Positions 36,048-46,104 of a stretch of 64,000 nucleotides of DNA are shown in pieces. The notes under the pieces are model-generated. The model did not search any database and had not been told where the DNA came from. It saw only the letters and a program-made list of their open reading frames with translations. The number at the start of each line of letters is the position of its first letter. Position 1 is the stretch's first letter. The translations under genes and the position numbers were made by a program. The DNA comes from Rhodoferax sp. GW822-FHT02A01 (GTDB lineage Bacteria > Pseudomonadota > Gammaproteobacteria > Burkholderiales > Burkholderiaceae_C): contig NZ_CP152376.1 of NCBI RefSeq assembly GCF_038784515.1, positions 2,046,001-2,110,000 of the forward strand. Reading direction: 5' to 3'.

Positions 36048-36353
36048 GTGGCTAAAATGGCTTTAATCGAGCGCGAGCTCAAACGCGACAAGTTGGCTGC
36101 CAAGTACGCTAAGAAATATGCGGAACTGAAGGCAATTGCTGGTGACGCAAAGCGTTCTGACGAAGAGCGTGCTGCAGCCCGTCTGGGTCTGCAAAAGTTG
36201 CCCCGCAACGCAAACCCCACACGCCAACGCAACCGTTGCTCCATCACCGGTCGTCCCCGTGGCACGTTCCAGCACTTCGGTCTGGCACGCGCAAAGATTC
36301 GTGAAATGGCTTTTGCCGGTGAGATCCCTGGCATCGTCAAGGCCAGCTGGTAA
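36048..36353 (+). CDS. rpsN: Ribosomal protein uS14, zinc-independent type
   Basis: 101 residues from a GTG start (GTG GCT AAA ATG); the internal ATG would remove conserved [11 protein letters not shown] residues. It is the long form without the CXXC zinc pairs, seen from [20 protein letters not shown], so it does not need zinc. Located between rplE and rpsH as in E. coli. Confidence 0.97.
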   Translation: MAKMALIERELKRDKLAAKYAKKYAELKAIAGDAKRSDEERAAARLGLQKLPRNANPTRQRNRCSITGRPRGTFQHFGLARAKIREMAFAGEIPGIVKASW

Positions 36354-36371
36354 GCGACAGGAGAATCCAAT

Positions 36372-36767
36372 ATGAGTATGAGTGATCCCATCGCCGACCT
36401 GTTGACACGCATCCGCAATGCGCAAATGGTGGCAAAGACGACAGTGTCCGTGCCCTCTTCCAAAGTGAAGATTGCGATTGCCCAAGTGCTGCAAGACGAA
36501 GGCTATATCGACGGATTCAAGGTTTCTACCGAAGGTGGAAAGTCTGAACTCCAAATCGCACTGAAGTATTACGCCGGTCGCCCTGTGATCGAGCGCATTG
36601 AGCGTGTGAGTCGTCCCGGCCTGCGCGTTTACCGTGGCAGCGATGCTATCCCCCAAGTCCAGAACGGATTGGGTGTGGCTATCGTGACAACACCCAAGGG
36701 TGTGATGACTGATCGCAAGGCGCGCGCTTCCGGTGTCGGTGGCGAAGTGCTGTGCTACGTCGCCTAA
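36372..36767 (+). CDS. rpsH: Ribosomal protein uS8
   Basis: 131 residues. Binds the central domain of 16S rRNA and in E. coli is the translational repressor of the spc operon. It starts [18 protein letters not shown]; a second ATG two codons later is an alternative. GAGAAT lies upstream. Confidence 0.98.
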   Translation: MSMSDPIADLLTRIRNAQMVAKTTVSVPSSKVKIAIAQVLQDEGYIDGFKVSTEGGKSELQIALKYYAGRPVIERIERVSRPGLRVYRGSDAIPQVQNGLGVAIVTTPKGVMTDRKARASGVGGEVLCYVA

Positions 36768-36789
36768 GCCACATTGAGGAGTATTTAAG

Positions 36790-37323
36790 ATGTCCCGTGT
36801 AGGCAAACTTCCCGTCACCATTCCCGCAGGTGTGGATGTGTCCATCAATGCAGGCCAGATCAGTGTCAAAGGCACTGGTGGCGCTCTGCAATTGACACTG
36901 AACACCCTGGTGAATGTGGCCAATAACGCAGGCAAGCTGAGCTTTGCCCCTGCTAACGAATCCCGCGAAGCAGATGCCATGGCTGGCACCATGCGTCAGC
37001 TGGTGAACAACATGGTGGTCGGCGTGACCAAAGGCTTCGAAAAGAAGCTGAGCCTGATCGGCGTGGGTTATAAGGCCCAGGCTACAGGCGCCAAGTTGAA
37101 CCTGGCTGTGGGTTATTCGCACCCCGTGAACATTGACATGCCTGCCGGCATTTCGGTGGCCACCCCCACACCTACAGAAATCCTGATCAAGGGCGCTGAC
37201 CGTCAGCGCGTTGGCCAGATTGCTGCTGAGATCCGTTCTGTTCGTCCTCCCGAGCCTTACAAGGGCAAGGGCATCCGTTATGCGGACGAGAAGATCACGA
37301 TCAAAGAAACCAAGAAGAAATAA
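36790..37323 (+). CDS. rplF: Ribosomal protein uL6
   Basis: 177 residues, beginning [18 protein letters not shown] and ending in the conserved [12 protein letters not shown] region. Sits near the sarcin-ricin loop and the translation-factor site. A GAGG precedes the ATG. Confidence 0.98.
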   Translation: MSRVGKLPVTIPAGVDVSINAGQISVKGTGGALQLTLNTLVNVANNAGKLSFAPANESREADAMAGTMRQLVNNMVVGVTKGFEKKLSLIGVGYKAQATGAKLNLAVGYSHPVNIDMPAGISVATPTPTEILIKGADRQRVGQIAAEIRSVRPPEPYKGKGIRYADEKITIKETKKK

Positions 37324-37334
37324 GGAGCTGCATC

Positions 37335-37700
37335 ATGTTGACCAAAAAAGAGCAGCGTCTTCGCAGAGCCCGTCAGACGCGTATCCGTATCGCTACACAA
37401 GGTGTTGCCCGTTTGACCGTGAACCGTACCAACCTGCACATCTACGCCAGCGTTATCTCTGGCGACGGTGGCAAGGTGATCGCTTCTGCTTCCACGGCAG
37501 AAGCCGAAGTGCGCAAGGCATTGGGTGCTACTGGCAAGGGCGGAAACGTCGCAGCAGCAGAGATCATTGGCAAGCGTGTGGCTGAGAAGGCCAAGGCTGC
37601 TGGTATCGAGAAGGTTGCATTCGACCGCGCAGGTTTTGCGTACCACGGCCGTGTCAAGGCGTTGGCTGATGCCGCACGTGCGGCTGGCTTGCAGTTCTAA
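37335..37700 (+). CDS. rplR: Ribosomal protein uL18
   Basis: 121 residues. Binds 5S rRNA with uL5. The basic N-terminus ([18 protein letters not shown]) and the [14 protein letters not shown] end are family marks. Good Shine-Dalgarno (TAAGGAG). Confidence 0.98.
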   Translation: MLTKKEQRLRRARQTRIRIATQGVARLTVNRTNLHIYASVISGDGGKVIASASTAEAEVRKALGATGKGGNVAAAEIIGKRVAEKAKAAGIEKVAFDRAGFAYHGRVKALADAARAAGLQF

Positions 37701-37718
37701 GCAGATCGGAATACACAA

Positions 37719-38243
37719 ATGGCTAAAGTTCAAGCAAAAATGCAAGGTAAGGCCGAGGGTCCTGAGGACGGTCTGCGCGAGAAGATGATCGCGATCAACC
37801 GCGTCACCAAGGTTGTGAAGGGTGGTCGTATTCTCGGCTTCGCTGCACTGACCGTGGTGGGTGACGGTGATGGTCGCATCGGTATGGGCAAGGGTAAATC
37901 CAAGGAAGTTCCTGCTGCTGTGCAGAAGGCCATGGAAGAAGCCCGTCGCAACATGCTGAAGGTTTCCCTGAAGAACGGCACCATCCATCACAAGGTGATG
38001 GGTCACCACGGTGCTGCCAGCGTCATGATGGCTCCGGCTCCCAAGGGTACCGGCATCATTGCAGGCGGCCCAATGCGTGCCGTATTCGAAGTGGTTGGCA
38101 TCACCGACATCGTGGCCAAGAGCCACGGTTCTACCAATCCCTACAACATGGTCCGTGCGACTCTGGATGCCCTGTCTGTGTCTACGACACCGGCTGAAGT
38201 GGCTGCCAAGCGTGGCAAGACTGTCGAAGAACTCTTCGCGTAA
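37719..38243 (+). CDS. rpsE: Ribosomal protein uS5
   Basis: 174 residues. Takes part in decoding accuracy and mRNA unwinding. Seen are [20 protein letters not shown] and [19 protein letters not shown]. Position between rplR and rpmD is standard. Confidence 0.98.
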   Translation: MAKVQAKMQGKAEGPEDGLREKMIAINRVTKVVKGGRILGFAALTVVGDGDGRIGMGKGKSKEVPAAVQKAMEEARRNMLKVSLKNGTIHHKVMGHHGAASVMMAPAPKGTGIIAGGPMRAVFEVVGITDIVAKSHGSTNPYNMVRATLDALSVSTTPAEVAAKRGKTVEELFA

Positions 38244-38258
38244 TCGGAGATTTCAAAC

Positions 38259-38441
38259 ATGACTACACAACAAACCGTCAAAGTCCAATTGGTGCGTAGC
38301 CCGATTGGTACCAAAGAGTCCCACCGTGCCACCGTGCGCGGCCTGGGTCTGCGTAAGCTCAACAGCGTCAGCGAACTGAAGGATTCTCCTGAAGTGCGCG
38401 GCATGATTAACAAGATCAGCTACCTGGTCAAGGTTCTCTAA
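38259..38441 (+). CDS. rpmD: Ribosomal protein uL30
   Basis: 60 residues, family length. [20 protein letters not shown] and the [10 protein letters not shown] stretch are typical. Located between rpsE and rplO. Confidence 0.97.
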   Translation: MTTQQTVKVQLVRSPIGTKESHRATVRGLGLRKLNSVSELKDSPEVRGMINKISYLVKVL

Positions 38442-38451
38442 GAGGTTGATG

Positions 38452-38883
38452 ATGGAACTCAATGACATCAAACCCGCAGAGGGTGCAAAACACGCCAAGC
38501 GTCGCGTTGGTCGCGGTATTGGCTCCGGTCTGGGTAAAACGGCTGGTCGTGGTCACAAGGGACAAAAGTCCCGCTCCGGTGGCTACCACAAGGTTGGTTT
38601 CGAAGGCGGACAGATGCCTATGCATCGTCGCTTGCCCAAGCGCGGCTTCAAGTCACATTTGCTGAAGTTCAATGCGGAAATCACTTTGACTGCCCTGGAA
38701 GCCCTGGGCGTTGCTGAAGTGGATCTGTTGACCTTGAAGCAAGCTGGTGCCGTGGGTGAGATTGCCAAGGTTGTGAAGGTGATCAACACCGGCGCAATCA
38801 CCAAGGCTATCAAGCTGACCGGTATCGGTGCTACTGCTGGTGCCAAGGCTGCTATTGAAGCAGCTGGCGGAAGCGTTGCCTGA
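38452..38883 (+). CDS. rplO: Ribosomal protein uL15
   Basis: 143 residues. Three start codons lie in tandem (TTG 38446, ATG 38449, ATG 38452). The last is chosen because AGAGG at 38441-38445 is then 6 bp away and the protein begins [13 protein letters not shown] as in relatives. The glycine- and arginine-rich [17 protein letters not shown] tail contacts 23S rRNA. Confidence 0.97.
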   Translation: MELNDIKPAEGAKHAKRRVGRGIGSGLGKTAGRGHKGQKSRSGGYHKVGFEGGQMPMHRRLPKRGFKSHLLKFNAEITLTALEALGVAEVDLLTLKQAGAVGEIAKVVKVINTGAITKAIKLTGIGATAGAKAAIEAAGGSVA

Positions 38884-38906
38884 ATTGCTGACTGAAGGAT
38901 ATCCAC

Positions 38907-40217
38907 GTGGCAACTAGCGCAGCTGATATTGCAAAGACAGGTAAGTTCGGTGACTTGCGTCGCCGGCTCGTCTTCTTGCTGCTTGCGCTGGTGGTGTACC
39001 GTACCGGAGCGCACATTCCTGTGCCTGGTATCGATCCATCGCAGTTGCAGCAGCTCTTCAAAGGGCAGCAGGGTGGCATATTGAGTTTGTTCAATATGTT
39101 CTCCGGTGGTGCGTTGTCTCGCTTCACGATCTTTGCATTGGGGATCATGCCGTACATCTCGGCATCCATCATCATGCAGCTGCTGACCTATGTGCTGCCC
39201 TCGTTTGAGGCGCTGAAAAAGGAAGGCGAAGCAGGTCGTCGCAAGATTACGCAGTTCACGCGTTACGGCACGTTGGGTCTGGCGTTGTTCCAGTCTCTGG
39301 GTATTGCAGTTGCGCTGGAGTCTTCTGCAGGTCTGGTGATCGCCCCGGGATTCGGTTTCCGTCTGACTACGGTGGTTACCTTGACGGCAGGAACGATGTT
39401 CCTGATGTGGCTGGGTGAGCAGATCACCGAGCGTGGTCTGGGCAACGGTATATCGATCTTGATCTTCGGCGGTATCGCGGCAGGTTTGCCCAATGCCATT
39501 GGCGGTCTGCTCGAGCTGGTGCGCACTGGTGCGATGAGCATCATCGTGTCGCTGCTGATCGTGGTATTGGTTGCGCTGGTAACGTATTTCGTGGTGTTTG
39601 TGGAACGCGGTCAACGCAAGATACTGGTCAACTATGCCCGCAGGCAGGTTGGCAACAAGGTCTACGGTGGACAGTCTTCCCATCTGCCTCTGAAGCTGAA
39701 TATGGCAGGTGTGATTCCTCCCATCTTTGCTTCCAGCATCATCTTGTTGCCGGCGACGGTGGCAAACTGGTTCAGTACTGGTGACTCCATGCGCTGGCTG
39801 AAGGATATCTCCAGCACACTGAGCCCAGGCCAGCCCGTGTATGTGATGCTGTATGCCGCTGCGATCGTGTTTTTCTGCTTCTTCTATACGGCGCTGGTTT
39901 TCAACAGCCGTGAAACTGCAGACAACCTGAAGAAGAGCGGCGCGTTCATTCCAGGCATTCGCCCGGGTGACCAGACTGCAAAGTACATTGACAAGATCTT
40001 GTTGCGCCTGACTTTGGCAGGTGCGGTCTACATCACCTTCGTGTGCTTGTTGCCCGAGTTCTTGATATTGAAATACAACGTGCCGTTTTACTTCGGTGGA
40101 ACGTCGCTACTGATTATTGTGGTGGTCACCATGGACTTCATGGCCCAAGTGCAGAACTACTTGATGTCCCAGCAATATGAATCACTGTTGAAGAAGGCGA
40201 ATTTCAAGTCTTCTTAG
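38907..40217 (+). CDS. secY: Preprotein translocase subunit SecY
   Basis: 436 residues from a GTG start, with ten membrane segments. The channel of the Sec translocon. Family stretches include [15 protein letters not shown], a [14 protein letters not shown] loop and [20 protein letters not shown]. Encoded within the spc operon as in most bacteria. Confidence 0.98.
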   Translation: MATSAADIAKTGKFGDLRRRLVFLLLALVVYRTGAHIPVPGIDPSQLQQLFKGQQGGILSLFNMFSGGALSRFTIFALGIMPYISASIIMQLLTYVLPSFEALKKEGEAGRRKITQFTRYGTLGLALFQSLGIAVALESSAGLVIAPGFGFRLTTVVTLTAGTMFLMWLGEQITERGLGNGISILIFGGIAAGLPNAIGGLLELVRTGAMSIIVSLLIVVLVALVTYFVVFVERGQRKILVNYARRQVGNKVYGGQSSHLPLKLNMAGVIPPIFASSIILLPATVANWFSTGDSMRWLKDISSTLSPGQPVYVMLYAAAIVFFCFFYTALVFNSRETADNLKKSGAFIPGIRPGDQTAKYIDKILLRLTLAGAVYITFVCLLPEFLILKYNVPFYFGGTSLLIIVVVTMDFMAQVQNYLMSQQYESLLKKANFKSS

Positions 40218-40235
40218 GGCAGTGTGGGGTGGTAG

Positions 40236-40454
40236 ATGGCAAAGGACGATGTCATACAGATGCAGGGCGAGGTGGTCGAAAACCTACCAAACGCCACCTT
40301 CCGTGTGAAATTGGAAAATGGCCATGTGGTGCTGGGGCACATATCCGGAAAAATGCGAATGCATTACATACGGATACTGCCCGGTGACAAGGTAACAGTT
40401 GAGATGACGCCGTACGATTTAACCCGTGCACGCATCATCTTCAGAGCAAAGTAA
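40236..40454 (+). CDS. infA: Translation initiation factor IF-1
   Basis: 72 residues, an S1/OB-fold protein that blocks the A site during initiation. The start [20 protein letters not shown] and [19 protein letters not shown] are diagnostic. Placement between secY and rpmJ is the betaproteobacterial arrangement. Confidence 0.97.
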   Translation: MAKDDVIQMQGEVVENLPNATFRVKLENGHVVLGHISGKMRMHYIRILPGDKVTVEMTPYDLTRARIIFRAK

Positions 40455-40513
40455 TATCGCAGGTTCCGCGCGATTCAAAGTCGGAACATGGCGAAGGTTT
40501 TTAGGAGAGAAAT

Positions 40514-40627
40514 ATGAAAGTTTCGGCTTCGGTCAAGAAAATTTGCCGTAACTGCAAAATTATCCGACGCAAGGGCGTTGTGCGCGTGATCTGTACAGAT
40601 CCACGCCACAAGCAGCGTCAGGGTTAA
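40514..40627 (+). CDS. rpmJ: Ribosomal protein bL36
   Basis: 37 residues, [16 protein letters not shown]... ending HKQRQG. It carries three Cys and a His in the spacing of the zinc-binding form (Cys11, Cys14, Cys27, His32). AGGAGAG precedes the ATG. Confidence 0.96.
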   Translation: MKVSASVKKICRNCKIIRRKGVVRVICTDPRHKQRQG

Positions 40628-40651
40628 TTGCAAGAGTTTTAGAGGACGAAA

Positions 40652-41017
40652 ATGGCACGTATCGCTGGCATCAATATTCCGCCGCAACAGCATTCTGAAA
40701 TTGGCCTGACGGCTATCTTCGGAATTGGTCGCACCCGCGCACGCAAAATTTGCGAAGCTTGTGGCATCGCATATTCCAAGAAGGTCAAGGACTTGACCGA
40801 CGCGGATTTGGAAAAAATTCGCGATCAAATCGCTCAGTTCACCATCGAAGGTGACCTGCGTCGTGAAACAACCATGAACATCAAGCGTTTGATGGACATT
40901 GGTTGCTACCGTGGATTCCGCCATCGTCGCGGTCTGCCCATGCGTGGTCAGCGCACGCGTACCAACGCACGTACCCGCAAAGGCCCGCGTAAGGCCGCTG
41001 CGTCTTTGAAGAAATAA
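40652..41017 (+). CDS. rpsM: Ribosomal protein uS13
   Basis: 121 residues. Forms intersubunit bridges and contacts P-site tRNA. It begins [19 protein letters not shown] and has the basic end [17 protein letters not shown]. First gene of the alpha operon part. AGAGG lies upstream. Confidence 0.98.
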   Translation: MARIAGINIPPQQHSEIGLTAIFGIGRTRARKICEACGIAYSKKVKDLTDADLEKIRDQIAQFTIEGDLRRETTMNIKRLMDIGCYRGFRHRRGLPMRGQRTRTNARTRKGPRKAAASLKK

Positions 41018-41036
41018 TCGGGATTGAGAAACCACT

Positions 41037-41441
41037 ATGGCAAAAGCTCCCTCCAATAACGCAGCACAGCGCGTTCGCAAGAAAGTCCGCAAGAACGTTG
41101 CTGACGGTATCGCTCACGTGCACGCTTCGTTCAACAACACCATCATCACCATCACCGATCGCCAAGGCAATGCGTTGTCCTGGGCATCGTCGGGTGGCCA
41201 AGGCTTCAAGGGCTCTCGCAAGTCCACTCCGTTTGCAGCACAGGTTGCTTCCGAAGTGGCTGGACGTGCAGCACTTGAGCAGGGCATCAAGAACCTTGAC
41301 GTTGAAATCAAGGGACCTGGTCCTGGACGTGAGTCCTCTGTGCGTGCTTTGGCCGCATTGGGCATTCGCATCAACATGATTGCTGACGTGACACCGGTGC
41401 CGCACAACGGCTGCCGCCCACAGAAGCGTCGTCGCATCTAA
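41037..41441 (+). CDS. rpsK: Ribosomal protein uS11
   Basis: 134 residues. Platform protein of the 30S subunit. [20 protein letters not shown] and [13 protein letters not shown] at the end are family marks. Confidence 0.98.
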   Translation: MAKAPSNNAAQRVRKKVRKNVADGIAHVHASFNNTIITITDRQGNALSWASSGGQGFKGSRKSTPFAAQVASEVAGRAALEQGIKNLDVEIKGPGPGRESSVRALAALGIRINMIADVTPVPHNGCRPQKRRRI

Positions 41442-41458
41442 TTATTCACAAGCCCACC

Positions 41459-41498
41459 GCCACCATCTCTTGATGGTGGCTCCCGCATTTCTGTGCGG
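41459..41498 (+). other. Tandem hairpins in the rpsK-rpsD spacer
   Basis: A 9-bp perfect stem GCCACCATC-TCTT-GATGGTGGC (41459-41480) is followed by a 5-bp stem CCGCA-TTTCTG-TGCGG (41483-41498). No T-run follows, so full termination is unlikely. They sit about 25 bp before the rpsD Shine-Dalgarno (AAGGAAG) and could stabilise mRNA, act as a processing site, or be bound by S4. Confidence 0.6.
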
Positions 41499-41522
41499 AA
41501 GATGACATAAAAGGAAGTTCAA

Positions 41523-42146
41523 GTGGCACGTTACCTAGGCCCCAAGGCCAAACTCTCCCGCCGTGAAGGCACCGACCTGTTCCTGAAGAGCGCACGACGC
41601 TCCATCGGCGACAAGGCCAAATTCGATTCCAAGCCTGGTCAGCACGGTCGCACTTCTGGTGCCCGTACGTCTGACTACGGTCTGCAACTGCGTGAGAAGC
41701 AGAAGGTCAAGCGCATGTATGGCGTGCTGGAGCGTCAGTTCCGCCGCTATTTTGAAGAAGCTGATCGCCGTCGCGGCAACACCGGTGCCAATCTGCTGTT
41801 CCTGCTGGAATCGCGTCTGGACAATGTGGTGTACCGCATGGGCTTTGGCTCCACTCGCGCCGAAGCGCGTCAGCTGGTGTCCCACAAGGCCATTACCGTG
41901 AACGGCAACTCCGTGAACATTCCTTCCTACATGGTCAAGGCTGGTGACGTGATCGCTCTGCGTGAAAAGTCCAAGAAGCAAAACCGTGTGGTGGAAGCCC
42001 TGCAATTGGCTGCACAAGTTGGCATGCCTGCCTGGGTGGACGTGAATGCTGACAAGGCTGAAGGTACCTTCAAGGCCGTGCCCGATCGTGACCAGTTCGG
42101 TGCTGACATCAACGAATCCCTGATCGTTGAGTTGTACTCACGTTAA
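41523..42146 (+). CDS. rpsD: Ribosomal protein uS4
   Basis: 207 residues from a GTG start. Nucleates 30S assembly and, in E. coli, represses the alpha operon. It starts [19 protein letters not shown] and contains the S4 RNA-binding domain near residue 97 ([20 protein letters not shown]). The spacers on both sides of this gene hold hairpins. Confidence 0.98.
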   Translation: MARYLGPKAKLSRREGTDLFLKSARRSIGDKAKFDSKPGQHGRTSGARTSDYGLQLREKQKVKRMYGVLERQFRRYFEEADRRRGNTGANLLFLLESRLDNVVYRMGFGSTRAEARQLVSHKAITVNGNSVNIPSYMVKAGDVIALREKSKKQNRVVEALQLAAQVGMPAWVDVNADKAEGTFKAVPDRDQFGADINESLIVELYSR

Positions 42147-42170
42147 TTCGTCTGAGTATTTGAATTCGTT

Positions 42171-42198
42171 CCCTGACTGAAGGGCACTTTAGTCAGGG
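42171..42198 (+). other. Hairpin in the rpsD-rpoA spacer
   Basis: CCCTGACT (42171-42178) pairs perfectly with AGTCAGGG (42191-42198) around a 12-nt loop. There is no following T-run. Possible roles are partial termination, mRNA processing or regulation of rpoA output. Confidence 0.55.
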
Positions 42199-42252
42199 TG
42201 CTTCACCAGCCTTACCGATGTAACGAGTCGGGGGTATTGAGAGGAAGTCTGC

Positions 42253-43242
42253 ATGCAAAACAGTTTGCTGAAACCAAAATCCATTAGCGTAGAACAGCTC
42301 GGTACGAACCGTGCCAAGGTGGCCCTGGAGCCCTTTGAGCGTGGTTACGGTCACACCTTGGGCAATGCGCTGCGTCGCGTGTTGCTGTCGTCCATGCCCG
42401 GATTTGCAGCAACCGAAGTCACCATCGCTGGCGTGCTCCACGAGTACTCCTCCATTGATGGCGTCCAGGAAGACGTGGTCAACATCCTGTTGAACCTCAA
42501 GGGTGTGGTGTTCAAGCTGCACAACCGCGAAGAAGTGACACTGAGCCTGCGTAAGGACTCCGAAGGTGTTGTGACTGCGGCCGATATCCAGACTCCTCAT
42601 GACGTGGAAATCATCAACCCCGGTCATGTCATTGCCAATCTGTCGCATGGCGGCAAACTGGACATGCAGATCAAGGTTGAAAAGGGTCGTGGCTACGTGC
42701 CTGGAACCATGCGCCGTCATGCTGACGAACCCAACAAGTCCATCGGCCGTATCGTGCTGGATGCGTCGTTCTCTCCGGTCAAGCGTGTCAGCTATACCGT
42801 GGAAAGCGCTCGCGTCGAACAACGTACCGATCTGGACAAGCTGGTGGTTGAGATCGAAACCAACGGCGCCGTGTCTGCTGAAGACGCAGTGCGCGCATCG
42901 GCCAAGATTCTGGTCGAGCAGTTGGCTGTATTTGCACAGCTCGAAGGTAGCGAGTTGGCTGCATTCGATGCGCCTGCCCCGCGTGGCAATACGCAGTTCG
43001 ATCCTATCCTGCTGCGTCCAGTGGACGAGTTGGAGTTGACAGTTCGTTCTGCCAACTGCCTGAAGGCCGAGAACATCTACTACATCGGTGACCTGATTCA
43101 GCGTACCGAAAATGAGTTGCTCAAGACCCCTAATCTGGGTCGCAAGTCGCTCAATGAAATCAAGGAAGTGTTGGCTTCCCGCGGTTTGACTTTGGGCATG
43201 AAGCTCGAAAGCTGGCCGCCCGCTGCACTGGAAAAACGCTAA
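42253..43242 (+). CDS. rpoA: RNA polymerase alpha subunit
   Basis: 329 residues. The N-terminal dimerisation domain ([20 protein letters not shown]) is followed by a linker and the C-terminal DNA- and activator-binding domain ([21 protein letters not shown] region, ending with [13 protein letters not shown]). Complete and typical. GAGAGGAAG precedes the ATG. Confidence 0.98.
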   Translation: MQNSLLKPKSISVEQLGTNRAKVALEPFERGYGHTLGNALRRVLLSSMPGFAATEVTIAGVLHEYSSIDGVQEDVVNILLNLKGVVFKLHNREEVTLSLRKDSEGVVTAADIQTPHDVEIINPGHVIANLSHGGKLDMQIKVEKGRGYVPGTMRRHADEPNKSIGRIVLDASFSPVKRVSYTVESARVEQRTDLDKLVVEIETNGAVSAEDAVRASAKILVEQLAVFAQLEGSELAAFDAPAPRGNTQFDPILLRPVDELELTVRSANCLKAENIYYIGDLIQRTENELLKTPNLGRKSLNEIKEVLASRGLTLGMKLESWPPAALEKR

Positions 43243-43262
43243 GTTTTCGCCAAGAGCGTTAA

Positions 43263-43278
43263 CTAGCGCTTTTGCTAG
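43263..43278 (+). other. Small hairpin between rpoA and rplQ
   Basis: CTAGC-GCTTTT-GCTAG gives a 5-bp stem about 20 bp after the rpoA stop. Weak on its own, but it is the third spacer hairpin in the alpha operon. The following ACTTTTAATTAAA is AT-rich but not a clear terminator tail. Confidence 0.35.
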
Positions 43279-43366
43279 CAACTTTTAATTAAATCTGCCC
43301 CTCCCGGGGTAACGCGCCTAGGGCAGTACCTGATACGGCTGCCCAACATAACTGAAGGAAATTACC

Positions 43367-43765
43367 ATGCGCCACGGATACGGACTACGCAAACTCAATC
43401 GCACCACATCGCACCGCCTCGCGATGCTGCGCAACATGATGAACTCGCTCATCGAGCACGAAGTCATCAAGACCACTGTGCCCAAGGCCAAGGAATTGCG
43501 CCGCGTGGTTGAACCCATGATCACCCTGGCCAAGGAAGCAACTGTAGCCAACCGCCGTCTGGCGTTTGACCGCCTGCGTGACCGTGACAGCGTGACCAAG
43601 TTGTTCAATGACCTGGGACCCCGTTTCAAGACACGTCCTGGTGGTTACACACGTATTCTGAAGATGGGCTTCCGCGTTGGTGACAATGCGCCCATGGCAT
43701 TGGTTGAATTGGTGGATCGCCCTGAAACTTCTGCTGCAGAAGCTGACGCAATCGCTGCAGAATAA
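43367..43765 (+). CDS. rplQ: Ribosomal protein bL17
   Basis: 132 residues. [20 protein letters not shown] at the start and [17 protein letters not shown] in the middle are diagnostic. Last protein gene of the alpha operon; the initiator tRNA gene follows 18 bp after its stop. Confidence 0.98.
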   Translation: MRHGYGLRKLNRTTSHRLAMLRNMMNSLIEHEVIKTTVPKAKELRRVVEPMITLAKEATVANRRLAFDRLRDRDSVTKLFNDLGPRFKTRPGGYTRILKMGFRVGDNAPMALVELVDRPETSAAEADAIAAE

Positions 43766-43772
43766 GGTATAC
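43743..43772 (+). promoter_or_regulatory. Possible promoter of the initiator tRNA
   Basis: CTGACG (43743-43748), 18-bp spacer, TATACT (43767-43772). The -10 is strong and lies 11 bp before the tRNA 5' end, so transcription would start almost at the mature end. The -35 overlaps the end of rplQ and is a weaker match. Confidence 0.5.
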
Positions 43773-43783
43773 TACTAGCTTAC

Positions 43784-43860
<77 letters not shown>

Positions 43861-43889
43861 ACAAGCATGCGGGTTTTCGCAACAGTTAA

Positions 43890-43916
43890 GGCTCACTTAG
43901 GTGGGCCTTTTTTGTT
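43890..43916 (+). terminator. Rho-independent terminator after tRNA-fMet
   Basis: GGCTCAC (43890-43896), loop TTAG, GTGGGCC (43901-43907) with one G-T pair, then TTTTTTG. A textbook intrinsic terminator that ends the tRNA transcript and probably the alpha operon. Confidence 0.85.
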
Positions 43917-43918
43917 TG

Positions 43919-43962
43919 TAGCCAAACCGTAGCCAAATTCTAGCCAATCTGTAGCCAACCGA
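43919..43962. repeat. Four 11-bp direct repeats with core TAGCCAA
   Basis: Units at 43919, 43930, 43941 and 43952 each begin TAGCCAA and differ only in the last four bases (ACCG, ATTC, TCTG, CCGA). The regular 11-bp spacing, one helical turn, puts them on one face of the DNA. Arrays like this next to a tRNA 3' end often are arm-type binding sites of a tyrosine integrase. No integrase gene is present in the window. Confidence 0.75.
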
Positions 43963-44430
43963 GTTGTTGATCACACGAGATGTGACCATAAGGTCATAGC
44001 CAGGTCTGGAGATGTTTCGATACCGTTCGTTTGACTAGAAATTCAGGTGGAGTGATCAGCTTGGTGACAGAATGCTTTAAGCCGGGGTTCTGCGTTGTGA
44101 AGCGGAAGCGACTCACAACGACATGTTTGATCTTGGCTGGGCCTAGTTCCCCCAGGAGTGTTGGTGCCGAATGAGTCGTCCATTCCGCCAATGCCACTAG
44201 GAAAGGCATTGTGGCAGGGCACCTTGGGAATGATAGGCAATGCCTGATTCCGACCATTCTTTTGCATGCCTTAACTGAAGTCTTGATTTAGTTGGTGTTG
44301 ACACGACGCTTGGCAGTTAGACCTGCACCCAGAGAAAATTTACACAGAGCGCTTGGACTGCGCCCGCTGCCCACTTCGGCAAACCCTCACGGGAAGTTCC
44401 TTCAATTTAGCCAACAAACACGATTCCTTT
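43963..44430. other. Non-coding, AT-richer stretch after the tRNA
   Basis: I see no convincing gene. Two short overlapping open frames on the minus strand (43994-44267) lack a ribosome site and any recognisable motif. CAATGCC (44189-44195) and GGCATTG (44205-44211) can form a 7-bp hairpin. The stretch probably is debris of an integrated element. Confidence 0.4.
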
Positions 44431-44608
44431 TGCAAACGAAGACAGAGCTGTTCTATCCTCGGAACCGGCAGGGTGTATCTGTTGACCAATTCATCCAGAC
44501 TGTAGACGCCTATATCCGCTGGTACAACGAGAAGAGAAGAGGATCAAGATATCCTTGGGTTGGCTTAGCCCCATGGAATATCGGGCAAGCCTTGGGATTG
44601 TCACTTAA
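44431..44608 (+). pseudogene. IS3-family transposase OrfB, C-terminal fragment
   Basis: The end of an IS3-type OrfB is recognisable: KTELFYPRN, FIQTVDAYIRWYNEKR in one frame, then after a +1/-1 shift RIKISLGWLSPMEYR in another, ending at TAA 44606-44608. The N-terminal and catalytic DDE parts are absent. Bases 44610-44640 (CAGTCCAAGG...CGCACCCCC) resemble a right inverted repeat of such elements. It is a dead remnant. Confidence 0.75.
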
Positions 44609-44785
44609 CCAGTCCAAGGTTTACGCCGCACCCCCATCGGGCCAGACTTCAGAATAATTCGACAGTCTCGCAAAGTCGAGGGCGCACACGCTAAAATTCT
44701 CGAAGAAGAACGCTCATTACCTACTTTAACTGCCAATTTGCAACTATCGTGCCTTTATTCCTGAGGTGGAGAGAGGCTAGGCAGT

Positions 44786-46093
44786 ATGCTCGGGCAACTG
44801 GGGTCTACATTGCTGATACTGCACCTCTCAGATATCCATTTTCGCAAGATGGAGATTGAGACAGCTCAAGATCCGAACTTCCATCTTCGCAACGAGCTAT
44901 TGCGGGACATAGTTGGCCAATGCAAGACATTGGGCCCTCCGGATCTAATCGTGATTTCGGGTGATATTGCATTTGCAGGCCATCCCGATGAATTTGCTTT
45001 TGCCACGGATTGGCTTGGCGAATTGTGCGAAGCATGCGGGGGGAGTTTAGACAAAGTTTTCGTCTGCCCTGGAAATCACGACGTCGTTAGGACGCAGGCC
45101 GACAAAAACATGGTGCAGAACATTCATCGGAATATTAAAACTGCTGAAAATCCAACGCAATTCATTTTCGAACAATTGAGAGATCCGGATGCTGCAAAGC
45201 TGCTTTATGAGAGCCTCGACAATTTCAATGCATTCGCGTTTCAATTCTTCTGTGACTTACTGCCTCCAGAACGAACTCGCGCAAAGAGGGACGTCGTTTT
45301 AAATGACGGATCTTTACTCAGACTCTGGGGGATAAATACAACGTTCGTATCCAGTAGCCATGATGTACGGGGTAGCCTCTTTGTCGATTCGGCCAGCTTC
45401 CAGATTCCTAGGGAAACTGGTGTGGTGAATTTGGTGATGGCTCACCACGATCTAACTTGGATTCGTCAGTCGCAAGAACTTGCAGATCATCTCAATGACG
45501 TAGCTCAGATCCAGATGTTTGGTCATGTGCATACGAATCGAATAAATCGAGAGGTGGACTACTTGCGTTTAACAGCGAGCGCGGTTCACCCAGAAAAAAA
45601 TGAGCCTGGCTGGGAGCCTGGTTATAACCTCTTGGAATTGTGCGTGGATGGTGTGGAAAATGCACGCCTTCTAAAATTGAAGGCGCATGTTCGGGTCTGG
45701 CAAACAGCACCAGGTGGGTTTCGTGCTAAACAGATTAAAGGCAAGGACATTTGGAAGCACGAAATTCCGCTTGAAGAATGGCATCCATCGCCTATTGCTA
45801 TAGAGAATGCCGGTCAGAGACCTAAAAATGGTCAAACCATCCTCCAGTCGGATGGAGTTGGCGCTCTACCTGTGAAGGGATTTGAGATGAACCAGCTTAG
45901 AGATGTGGGTCTGCGTTTCTATCGACTCAGCTTCAGCAAAAAATCAGAAATTGCAGGTCGACTTGATTTGCTGGAAGAGGATGATATGAAGCAGCCTGAT
46001 TTTGAGCGATTCAGGCGTGCATTCTTTCGAGCGCATGAACGTGGCATATTGGAGCAGCTCGCTAAAGCCGTATTTGAAGCCGAACAAAACTGA
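44786..46093 (+). CDS. Metallophosphoesterase with helical C-terminal extension
   Basis: 435 residues. All calcineurin-fold motifs are intact: HLSDIHF (residues ~13-19), VISGDIAFAG, VCPGNHDVV, MAHHDLT and FGHVHTN. After the catalytic part (to ~residue 300) comes a beta-rich linker and a helical tail of about 65 residues (LRFYRLSFSKKSEIAGRL, DFERFRRAFFRAHERG). This tail looks like the small adaptor domains of conflict-system proteins, but that is only an impression. First gene of a three-gene operon next to a tRNA site; codon use is more AT-rich than in the housekeeping genes. A TTG at 44810 is an alternative start. Confidence 0.82.
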   Translation: MLGQLGSTLLILHLSDIHFRKMEIETAQDPNFHLRNELLRDIVGQCKTLGPPDLIVISGDIAFAGHPDEFAFATDWLGELCEACGGSLDKVFVCPGNHDVVRTQADKNMVQNIHRNIKTAENPTQFIFEQLRDPDAAKLLYESLDNFNAFAFQFFCDLLPPERTRAKRDVVLNDGSLLRLWGINTTFVSSSHDVRGSLFVDSASFQIPRETGVVNLVMAHHDLTWIRQSQELADHLNDVAQIQMFGHVHTNRINREVDYLRLTASAVHPEKNEPGWEPGYNLLELCVDGVENARLLKLKAHVRVWQTAPGGFRAKQIKGKDIWKHEIPLEEWHPSPIAIENAGQRPKNGQTILQSDGVGALPVKGFEMNQLRDVGLRFYRLSFSKKSEIAGRLDLLEEDDMKQPDFERFRRAFFRAHERGILEQLAKAVFEAEQN

Positions 46094-46104
46094 AAGGGAG
46101 AAAG

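Noticed and set aside
43994..44267. Two overlapping minus-strand frames after the tRNA
   Set aside because: No ribosome site, no similarity I can name, and overlap with each other; treated as non-coding debris.
44292..44657. Single 121-codon frame over the IS3 fragment
   Set aside because: Only its second half resembles a transposase and that part needs a frameshift to follow the family, so it is listed as a pseudogene fragment.
45262..45275. ACTCGCGCAAAG as a copy of the tRNA-fMet 3' end (attR)
   Set aside because: Only eight bases match and it lies inside the phosphoesterase coding sequence; chance.
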